From the NCBI GenBank assembly GCA_023417735.1, contig JAEZEK010000304.1, positions 1 to 7,842 on the forward strand: a stretch of 7,842 nt of DNA, read 5' to 3'. Below the pieces are notes generated by a model. The model did no database searches. It was not told the origin of the DNA and saw nothing but the letters and a program-made list of their open reading frames with translations. Within the stretch, counting starts at the first letter, position 1. Every line of letters starts with the position of its first letter. This DNA is from Pseudomonadota bacterium (GTDB lineage Bacteria > Pseudomonadota > Alphaproteobacteria > Rhizobiales > Afifellaceae). Shown in pieces: positions 1-5,427 of the stretch. A program made the position numbers and the translations under genes.

Positions 1-13
1 GCCGTGAAGAGCG

Positions 14-226
14 TCAGGCCCGCGGCGCGTAGCGCGGCAGCTCGGCGGTGATGCCGAGCGTGTCGAGGTCGGCCTTCTCCGGCCGGTAGCCGTTCTCGAC
101 CGCATTCGCGATGCGGATCGAAGCGCCGATCAGGCCGACGAACTCCGAAACGCGGCCGAAGCCGGCCGACAGGGCGGCGAGGGGGGCGGCGGCCGGGCGG
201 GCCGGGGCGACGGTGGTGTAGGCCAT
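14..226 (-). CDS. Small hypothetical protein, 70 aa
   Basis: I do not recognise a characterised family. The protein has an Ala/Pro-rich N-terminus (residues 1-20), a predicted helical middle (about 22-45) and a C-terminal segment ENGYRPEKADLDTLGI. That segment resembles the tail of the many short alphaproteobacterial proteins in which a 'VENGRRP..DL..LGI' segment follows a helix, loosely like DUF1127-type proteins. The ATG at 226 is preceded by GAGGAG at about 8 nt spacing, which supports the start. The gene lies 48 bp downstream of the 78-aa gene on the same strand, so the two are probably cotranscribed. No signal peptide or transmembrane helix is evident. Function is unknown; a regulatory or stress-related small protein is only a guess. 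Confidence 0.72.
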   Translation of the reverse strand: MAYTTVAPARPAAAPLAALSAGFGRVSEFVGLIGASIRIANAVENGYRPEKADLDTLGITAELPRYAPRA

Positions 227-274
227 GGTGTTCAGCTCCTCGAAGAAGGAATTGATGGTGGAGGCGGGATGCGT

Positions 275-511
275 TCAGCCCCTGCCGAAGCGTTCGTTCA
301 TCTCGTCGGCGCAGAGCCGGCGCTCGACCTCATCGGTCAGGCGTGCGCCGCTCCGGCCCAGCACGGCCTCGACCTCGCGGTCGGCCTGGCGCTGGCGGGC
401 GGCCATGAAGGCGTTGGCGAAGCGGGTGAAGGGGCCCGGACGCGCCGTGGCGGCGGGCCTGGCTCTGTCGATGCCGCCGGCGATGGGCGGCAGGCTTGTG
501 ACCGTGGTCAT
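275..511 (-). CDS. Small hypothetical protein, 78 aa
   Basis: No function is recognised. The reading frame runs open further upstream, but I chose the ATG at 511 (MTTVTSLPPI) because GGAGAGAG lies directly before it at good spacing, and the residues upstream of it read like untranslated sequence. Residues 1-27 are low complexity (Pro, Ala, Arg). Residues 28-75 look like a strongly charged amphipathic helix pair, with the pieces ARQRQADREVEAVL and RLTDEVERRL. The 'RQA.RE...L....LTD.(I/V)ERR' pattern occurs in many unannotated short Rhizobiales proteins. It is probably the first gene of a two-gene unit with the 70-aa protein. Its upstream region is the non-coding stretch that also holds the divergent sRNA. 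Confidence 0.7.
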   Translation of the reverse strand: MTTVTSLPPIAGGIDRARPAATARPGPFTRFANAFMAARQRQADREVEAVLGRSGARLTDEVERRLCADEMNERFGRG

Positions 512-603
512 GTCTCTCTCCAGATGCGAGTGACGGGGACCCCGGACGCTTCCTCGCTCTTGACTGATCCCAAGATAGGTCATCGGGAGCGCGGCGTAAT
601 ATG

Positions 604-620
604 GTGCAGCGCAACGCAGC
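604..620. promoter_or_regulatory. TGC-rich element (degenerate PhaR-like)
   Basis: On the minus strand this reads GCTGCGTTGCGCTGCAC: a CTGC half-site, 3 nt, then GCGC instead of GCAG, followed by another CTGCA. It lies about 95 bp upstream of the 78-aa gene start. It resembles the TGC-rich sequences bound by PhaR-type repressors of PHB metabolism but is imperfect, so the call is weak. Confidence 0.22.
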
Positions 621-703
621 CATGCACGAAGCGCTGCCCTAGAGCTTCAGCGGATCAGCAGGAGCTCGGAAATTCCGGCTACAGCTATGCCCAGAACGCA
701 TGC

Positions 704-714
704 CTGCACTGCAG
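704..714. promoter_or_regulatory. Candidate PhaR-type operator CTGC-ACT-GCAG
   Basis: The sequence is a perfect inverted repeat of CTGC with a 3-nt spacer, extended by CA on the right. This matches the CTGCN3GCAG type of site described for PhaR, the PHB-responsive repressor of phasin and PHB genes in alphaproteobacteria. It lies about 30-40 bp upstream of the estimated sRNA 5' end, a position suited to controlling it. An 8-base specification with a spacer can arise by chance in GC-rich DNA. The call rests on placement next to an MmgR-like sRNA, whose known role is also PHB control. Confidence 0.35.
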
Positions 715-743
715 CATTTTCCCGTTGTGCGATGCAGCGGAGC

Positions 744-820
744 GTGCCATCTTACGCATGCCCTCATTGGGCGTTTCCTCCCTAGACTTGGGCCGCCGGG
801 CAACCGTGCGGCCCTTTTTT
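744..820 (+). ncRNA. mmgR: MmgR-like (alpha-r8 family) trans-acting sRNA
   Basis: What is seen: a short hairpin GCCC-TCATT-GGGC (760-772), then an unpaired stretch containing TTTCCTCCCT (774-783), then a strong intrinsic terminator (790-820) in an intergenic region. This order is the architecture of the alpha-r8 sRNA family of rhizobia, about 77 nt long, and the conserved pyrimidine 10-mer UUUCCUCCCU, as I recall it, is its signature. The 10-mer is complementary to Shine-Dalgarno sequences, so the RNA probably acts by base-pairing at ribosome binding sites, with Hfq. In Sinorhizobium meliloti MmgR limits PHB accumulation. The 3' end is well defined by the T-tract. The 5' end is set from the family's usual length and could lie anywhere from about 695 to 760. 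Assignment is from recalled family features, not a covariance search. Confidence 0.62.
790..820 (+). terminator. Rho-independent terminator with GCAA tetraloop
   Basis: GGGCCGC (790-796) pairs with GCGGCCC (808-814). The stem continues as CGG/CCG (797-799 with 804-806) around a single bulged T, closed by a GCAA GNRA-type tetraloop (800-803), and is followed by six T residues (815-820). The T-tract exists only on the plus strand, so it ends the sRNA and not the ABC transporter gene that finishes at 856 on the other strand. Confidence 0.88.
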
Positions 821-855
821 CTTGGGTCCGTCCGGTCGGGGAGGGGAGGCCGGCG

Positions 856-2646
856 CTACGCGCGAACGGGCCGTTCGGCTGACTGCGGGGGCCTGACAGC
901 GGGAGCGGAGAGGAACCCGGCCTCCGGCGCGATCTCCAGATCCTGGGCCTGCAGCATCCGGCGGTAGGCGCTGTCGCGGGCGATGAGCTCCGCATGCGTG
1001 CCCTCTTCGGCGATGCCGCCCTTGTCGACCACGAAGATGCGGTCGGCGTTGCGGATCGTGGCGAGCCGGTGGGCGATGACGAGCGTGGTGCGGCCCTCCG
1101 CGAGCTCGGCGAGCGACTTCTGGATCTCGCGCTCGGTCTCCGAATCGAGCGCCGACGTCGCCTCGTCGAGGATCAGGATCGGCGGGTTCTTCAGGAAGAT
1201 GCGGGCGATGGCGAGGCGCTGCTTCTGGCCGCCCGAGAGCTTCACGCCGCGCTCGCCGACGATCGTGTCGAGCCCTGCCGGAAGCTCGTCGAGCACCTTC
1301 TCGAGATGGGCGCGGCGGGCGGCCTCCAGGATGTCCGCCTCGCTCGCGCCGAGCCTGCCATAGGCGATGTTCTCCCGGATCGTGCCGCCGAACACGAAGA
1401 CGTCCTGCTGCACGATGCCGATCTGGCTCCGCAGCGAGGCGAGCGTCATGTCGCGGATGTCGATGCCGTCGATCGTGATCGCGCCGGCCTCGATCTCGTA
1501 GAAGCGCGGCAGCAGGGAGCAGATCGTGGTCTTGCCGGCGCCGGACGGGCCGACGAAGGCTGCCGTCTGGCCGGGCGAGACGACAAGGTCGACGTCCTCC
1601 AGGATGCGGCGGCCGCGGCCGTAGCCGAAGCTCACGCCTGAATAGCGGATGTCGCCCTTCAGCGCCGGGGCGGCACGCGCGCCCGGCCGGTCGGCCACGT
1701 CGGGCTCGGTCTCCAGGAGCTCGAGATAGCGGCGGAAGCCGGCGATCCCCTTGGGATAGGTCTCGATCACCGAGTTGATCTTCTCGACCGGCCGGAAGAA
1801 GACTCCGACGAGGAGCAGGAAGCCGACGAAGCCGCCATAGCTCAGGCTGCCCTGGAGGACGAGCCAGCTTCCGGCGAGCATCACGACAAGCTGGACGAGC
1901 CGCATGCTCATGTAGCTGAGCGAGGAGGTGGCGGCCATCAGCTTGTAGGCTTCGAGCTTGGTGCTGCGGTACTTGGCGTTGTCGCGGGCGAAGAGCGAGC
2001 GCTCGTGCTCCTCGTTGGCGAAGGCCTGGACCACGCGCATCCCGCCGACATTCTCCTCGATGCGGACGTTGAAGTCGCCGACCCGCTCGAACAGCCCGCG
2101 GAAGTTCTGCGTCATGCGCCCGCCATAGGAGGTCGTGACCCAGGCGACCGCCGGAACGATCAGCGCGGTGAGGAGCGCGAGCTCGACGTTCACCGTCAGC
2201 ATCAGCACGAACGCGCCGACGAACGTCATCACGGCGATGAAGAGGTCCTCCGGCCCGTGATGGGCGACCTCGCCGATCTCCTCGAGATCCTTGGTGACGC
2301 GGCCGACGAGGTGTCCGGTCTTGTTCTCGTCGTAGAAGCTGAAGGAGAGCTTCTGCAGATGGTCGAACGCCTTGCGGCGCATGTCGGTCTCGATGTTGAT
2401 GCCAAGCATGTGGCCCCAATAGGTCACGATCGCCATCAGGCCGGTGTTCGCGACGTAGAGGACCAGCAGGCCGAGCGCGGCGAGCACGATGAGCGACCAG
2501 CTCTGGGTGGGCAGCAGCTCGTCGACGAAGAGCTTGACCGCCATCGGGAAGGCGAGCTCCAGCAGCCCTGCGATCACCGCGCAGCCGAAATCGAGCAGGA
2601 ACAGGCCCCGATAGGGCGCGTAATAGGCGAAGAAGCGGGCGATCAT
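856..2646 (-). CDS. ABC exporter, fused permease/ATPase (subfamily B, MsbA/BmrA type)
   Basis: A 596-aa half-transporter expected to work as a dimer in the inner membrane, coupling ATP hydrolysis to export. The membrane domain occupies about residues 10-300 with six likely helices (about 14-34, 52-77, 134-150, 155-175, 248-268, 272-292). The ATPase domain follows, with A-loop Tyr342, Walker A GPSGAGKT (366-373), Q-loop Gln414, signature LSGGQ (470-474), Walker B ILILDE (490-495, catalytic Glu495) and H-loop His525. All catalytic residues are present, so it should be active. Length is normal for the family; the last 20 or so residues are a Pro/Ala/Arg-rich tail. The ATG at 2646 is chosen because the family begins close to the first helix and the residues encoded further upstream look non-coding; no good ribosome binding site precedes it. 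The substrate cannot be told from sequence: lipid, peptide and drug are all possible. It is divergent from the metallo-hydrolase gene. Confidence 0.93.
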   Translation of the reverse strand: MIARFFAYYAPYRGLFLLDFGCAVIAGLLELAFPMAVKLFVDELLPTQSWSLIVLAALGLLVLYVANTGLMAIVTYWGHMLGINIETDMRRKAFDHLQKLSFSFYDENKTGHLVGRVTKDLEEIGEVAHHGPEDLFIAVMTFVGAFVLMLTVNVELALLTALIVPAVAWVTTSYGGRMTQNFRGLFERVGDFNVRIEENVGGMRVVQAFANEEHERSLFARDNAKYRSTKLEAYKLMAATSSLSYMSMRLVQLVVMLAGSWLVLQGSLSYGGFVGFLLLVGVFFRPVEKINSVIETYPKGIAGFRRYLELLETEPDVADRPGARAAPALKGDIRYSGVSFGYGRGRRILEDVDLVVSPGQTAAFVGPSGAGKTTICSLLPRFYEIEAGAITIDGIDIRDMTLASLRSQIGIVQQDVFVFGGTIRENIAYGRLGASEADILEAARRAHLEKVLDELPAGLDTIVGERGVKLSGGQKQRLAIARIFLKNPPILILDEATSALDSETEREIQKSLAELAEGRTTLVIAHRLATIRNADRIFVVDKGGIAEEGTHAELIARDSAYRRMLQAQDLEIAPEAGFLSAPAVRPPQSAERPVRA

Positions 2647-2822
2647 GGAGAACCGTCGGCGAACGTGCGACGGGGGGTTATGACGCCTCGGGCGACGGAA
2701 GGCCAGCGGGTGCGGCCCCGGGTTTCGCGCGTGGTTCGCGTTCGCGCTTGTCCTTCGCGGCCACAGGTCCGAAAGAGGGGCGGTTTCGGCGCGCACGCGC
2801 CGCCCCGGGTGAGAGGTTTCCG
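2647..2822. promoter_or_regulatory. Divergent intergenic region between ABC exporter and metallo-hydrolase
   Basis: The 176-bp gap must contain start signals for both genes, but I see no clear -35/-10 pair. It includes a GC-rich inverted repeat, GGGGCGG (2777-2783) with CCGCCCC (2800-2806), whose 16-nt interior (2784-2799) can pair further. This lies just upstream of the hydrolase ribosome binding site GAGAGG (2811-2816). Base composition alone makes such repeats common here. Confidence 0.4.
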
Positions 2823-3575
2823 ATGCAGCTCGACGATTACGCGATCGACGTCCTGGTGCAGGGATTTCCCGGCAAGTCCGTCTGCCACGGCACGCTCGGC
2901 TGGAGCACGATCGCGCTGCTGAGGGGGCACGGCCGCAACGCGCTGGTGGACGTCGGCGCCTTCGGGATGCGCAAGACGCTGCTCGCGCGGCTTGCCGAGC
3001 GCGGGCTCGGCCCCGGCGACATCACGGACGTCGTACTGACGCACTGCCATTACGACCACGCGGTGAACTGGGTGACGTTCCCGAACGCCCGCGTCTTCAT
3101 CGGCGGCGCCGAGCTCGACTGGGCCGTGACCGTGCCGTTCGGCCAGACCATCGTGCCGGAGCTCTACGTGCGGGAGCTGGTCGCGAGCGAGCGGCTGGTC
3201 CGCGTCGCGCCCGGCGAGGAGGTGCTGCCAAGGCTCGCCGCGCATGCCACGCCGGGCCATACGCCCGGGCACCTCGTCTACGTGCTCGAAGGGGCCGGGC
3301 ACGACGTCATCTTCACCGGCGACGCCGCGAAGAACCGCGCGGAGCTGCTCGAATGCCGGGCCGACGCGACGATGGATGCGGGCGCCTCGGCGGCCTCGAT
3401 CGCCGCCATCATGGAGCTCTGGCGCAGGCGGCCGGGATCGGTGCTGATCCCCGGCCACGACGTGCCGATGGTGCTCCGCGACGGCCGGCCGGCCTATGTC
3501 GACGAGCGGCGGGCGGCGATCGTCGCCTGGTACGACGAGAGCCTCGACCAGACGCGGGTGTTCGAGCTCACCTGA
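2823..3575 (+). CDS. MBL-fold metallo-hydrolase (lactonase-like)
   Basis: A 250-aa metallo-beta-lactamase-fold enzyme, probably cytoplasmic since no signal peptide is seen, with a complete dinuclear metal site: H74-x-H76-x-D78-H79 (LTHCHYDHA), His146 in TPGHTPGH, Asp167 in FTGDAA and His212 in IPGHD. Length and motif spacing suit the N-acyl-homoserine-lactone lactonase (AiiA/AttM-like) branch. The lactonase-branch HxHxDH is kept, but the same site serves many hydrolases of esters, lactones and thioesters, so the substrate is open. I chose the ATG at 2823 over one 75 bp upstream because GAGAGG sits 6 nt before it and the family starts near here. It is transcribed alone, divergent from the ABC exporter, and converges on the TRAP operon with 9 bp between stop codons. 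Confidence 0.85.
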   Translation: MQLDDYAIDVLVQGFPGKSVCHGTLGWSTIALLRGHGRNALVDVGAFGMRKTLLARLAERGLGPGDITDVVLTHCHYDHAVNWVTFPNARVFIGGAELDWAVTVPFGQTIVPELYVRELVASERLVRVAPGEEVLPRLAAHATPGHTPGHLVYVLEGAGHDVIFTGDAAKNRAELLECRADATMDAGASAASIAAIMELWRRRPGSVLIPGHDVPMVLRDGRPAYVDERRAAIVAWYDESLDQTRVFELT

Positions 3576-3584
3576 GCCTGCCGC

Positions 3585-4910
3585 TCACCAGCCGATCGCG
3601 TTCGGGAGCCAGGTCGCGAGGCCGGGGAAGAGGAAGAGCACGACGAGCGCCAGGATCTGCAGCAAGATGAACGGCACCGCGCCGCGGTAGATGTCGCCGG
3701 TCGTCACGCCGGCGGGCGCCACGCCCTTCAGGAAGAAGAGCGACCAGCCGAACGGCGGCGTCAGGAACGAGGTCTGCAGGTTGAGGCAGACCAGCATGCC
3801 GAGCCAGACCATGTCGACGCCGCTCTGGATGAAGAAGGGCAGGAAGAGCGGCAGCGCGATGTAGCTGATCTCGATCCATTCCAGGAAGAAGCCCAGCACG
3901 AAGATCAGCGCCATCAGGAAGATCAGGCTGCCGGTCACGCCTCCCGGCACCAGCGCGAAGGCGTCCGCGACCAGGCGCTCGCCGCCGAGGCCGCGGAAGG
4001 CGAGGCCGAACACCTGGGCGCAGATCAGGATGAAGAAGACCATCGCCGAGATGAGGAGCGTCGAGCGCGCGATCTCGTCGAGGAGGCGGAAGGAGAACTT
4101 GCCGCCGAGGACGACGAGGAGCAGCGCCCCGAGCGCCCCCATCGACGCGGCCTCGGTCGGCGCGGCGACGCCGCCGACGAACGAGCCGAGCACGGCGATC
4201 ACGAGGCCGATCGGCGGGACGACGACCTTGACCGTCTTGACCGCCAGTGCGCCGCGCGTGAGCCCGGCCCGCTCTGCCGCCGGGATCGGCGGCGCGAGGT
4301 CCGGGCGGAAGGCGGCGAGCGCGACGAGGGCGAGAATGTACACGCCGGAGAGAAGAAGCCCCGGCACGACCGCGGCCGCGAAGAGCGTGCCGACGGATTC
4401 GCCGAGGATGTCGGAGAGCAGGATCAGGATCAGGCTCGGCGGGATGATCTGGCCGAGTGTACCGGAAGCGCAGATCGTGCCGCAGGCGAGCGGCTTGGAA
4501 TAGCCGCGGCGCAACAGCGTCGGCAGCGTGAGGAGGCCGAGCGTCACGATGGTCGCACCGACCACGCCGGTCGCCGCACCGAGCAGCATGCCGACCAGGA
4601 TGATGGCGACGCCCATGCCGCCCGCGAGCCGGCCGGCGAGATGGCCGATCACGTCGAGGAGCTCCTCGGCGAGCCGCGACTTCTCCAGCGTCACGCCCAT
4701 GAAGACGAAGAGCGGGATGGCGAGCAGCGTGTAGTTGGTCGCCACGCCGTAGATGCGCGCCGGCAGCAGGTTGAAGAGCCCCGGTCCGAACCCGGCATAG
4801 CCGAAGACGAGCCCGCAGACGGCGATCGCGATCCCGACGGGAATGCCGACGACGAGGAGCGCGAAGAAGGACACGATCATCCCGATCGCGAGGAGTTCCC
4901 CGGGCGACAC
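3585..4910 (-). CDS. dctM: TRAP transporter large permease (DctM family)
   Basis: A 441-aa, very hydrophobic inner-membrane protein that forms the sodium-driven translocation channel of a tripartite ATP-independent periplasmic transporter. Typical DctM segments are present: GIPVGIAIA near the N-terminus (22-30), IPLFVFMG (65-72), GAATGVVGATIVTLGLLTLP (111-130), CASGTLGQIIPPSLILILL (147-165), APTEAASMGALGAL (250-263) and TPPFGWSLFFLKG (384-396). The closest branch appears to be the large permeases annotated as mannitol/chloroaromatic-related. The start is a GTG whose first base directly follows the TAG of the small permease, implying translational coupling. No strong ribosome binding site is seen, and an ATG at codon 11 is an alternative. 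It is the last gene of the SBP-small-large order. Confidence 0.94.
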   Translation of the reverse strand: MSPGELLAIGMIVSFFALLVVGIPVGIAIAVCGLVFGYAGFGPGLFNLLPARIYGVATNYTLLAIPLFVFMGVTLEKSRLAEELLDVIGHLAGRLAGGMGVAIILVGMLLGAATGVVGATIVTLGLLTLPTLLRRGYSKPLACGTICASGTLGQIIPPSLILILLSDILGESVGTLFAAAVVPGLLLSGVYILALVALAAFRPDLAPPIPAAERAGLTRGALAVKTVKVVVPPIGLVIAVLGSFVGGVAAPTEAASMGALGALLLVVLGGKFSFRLLDEIARSTLLISAMVFFILICAQVFGLAFRGLGGERLVADAFALVPGGVTGSLIFLMALIFVLGFFLEWIEISYIALPLFLPFFIQSGVDMVWLGMLVCLNLQTSFLTPPFGWSLFFLKGVAPAGVTTGDIYRGAVPFILLQILALVVLFLFPGLATWLPNAIGW

Positions 4911-5381
4911 CTAGCGGGTCCCGCGGAAGGTCAGGGCATGGCGGATCGCGTGGGCCGCCCCCTGCAGGCCGAGCAGCGCGAAGCCGAGCGGGATGAAGGC
5001 CTTGAGCAGCCAGCGGCTGCCCAGCCCGCCCGGATTGGGCGAGCCCTCTCCGATCCGGTAGGCCTGCATCACGAAGGGCAGGGAGAGCTTCACCGCGATC
5101 ACTGCGAAGATCACCAGGAGCAGCCCCGTGAGCACCTCGATCGCGTTGCGGAGCCCGGCCGGCATGCGGTCGAATAGGAAGTCGACGCGCACCTGCTCGC
5201 CGCCGAGCAACGCGTAGCTCATGCCGAGCAGCGCGATCGGCGAGATCAGGTGCCATTCGAGCTCCTGCAGCCAGATCGTGCCGGTGCGGAAGAAATAGCG
5301 GGCGAGCACGTTGCCGGCGACGACGAGCACGAGCGCGACGCAGGTCCAGGCGGCGAGCCGCCCGGCCACGTTCACGGCCAT
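4911..5381 (-). CDS. dctQ: TRAP transporter small permease (DctQ family)
   Basis: A 156-aa protein with four likely membrane helices (about 9-29, 44-61, 81-104, 126-146), as expected for the DctQ subunit that pairs with the large permease. Diagnostic stretches are ARYFFRTGTIWLQELEWHL (27-45), GGEQVRVDFLFDRMP (60-74) and SPNPGGLGSRWLLKAFIPLG (114-133). The SPNPGGL motif is typical of the small subunits paired with TakP-like binding proteins. The ATG at 5381 has no well-spaced ribosome binding site; GAG abuts it. The frame stays open upstream for about 15 codons without another ATG, GTG or TTG, so the start is likely but not certain. It follows the binding-protein gene by 46 bp. Confidence 0.92.
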   Translation of the reverse strand: MAVNVAGRLAAWTCVALVLVVAGNVLARYFFRTGTIWLQELEWHLISPIALLGMSYALLGGEQVRVDFLFDRMPAGLRNAIEVLTGLLLVIFAVIAVKLSLPFVMQAYRIGEGSPNPGGLGSRWLLKAFIPLGFALLGLQGAAHAIRHALTFRGTR

Positions 5382-5427
5382 CTCGATCGCCAGCGCAGCC
5401 CGGCGGGCGGCGGCGATTATCTCCGGG

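Larger units (their letters stand above)
512..743. other. Non-coding stretch between the divergent small-protein pair and the sRNA
   Basis: No open frame here has a convincing start, codon pattern or recognisable product. The stretch carries TGC-rich elements (about 604-620 and 704-714) and a 9-bp direct repeat, ACGCATGCC, at 696-704 that recurs at 754-762 just inside the sRNA region. It should contain the minus-strand promoter for the 78-aa gene and the plus-strand promoter for the sRNA. I could not assign a confident -35/-10 pair to either. The best sRNA candidate is TTGTGC (725-730), a 17-bp spacer, then CATCTT (748-753), which would shorten the transcript to about 61 nt. Confidence 0.5.

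Noticed and set aside
790..814. Hairpin as a bidirectional terminator for the ABC transporter gene
   Set aside because: On the minus strand the stem is followed by AAGTCTAGG rather than a T-tract, so it is convincing only for the plus strand.
269..967. Long plus-strand frame through the small genes, the non-coding gap and the ABC 3' end
   Set aside because: It overlaps two better-supported minus-strand genes, the sRNA and its terminator; no recognisable domain or ribosome binding site.
782..2419. 545-codon minus-strand frame within the ABC transporter
   Set aside because: Arg/Pro/His-rich composition typical of an alternative frame in GC-rich DNA; the true frame carries every ABC motif.
2748..2822. 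Upstream ATG (2748) as the start of the metallo-hydrolase
   Set aside because: The extra 25 residues are Arg-rich and unlike the family, and the ribosome binding site is placed for the ATG at 2823.
3568..5256. 562-codon minus-strand frame across the TRAP permeases
   Set aside because: Low-complexity Arg/Ala/Pro translation; the other frames encode clear DctM and DctQ proteins.
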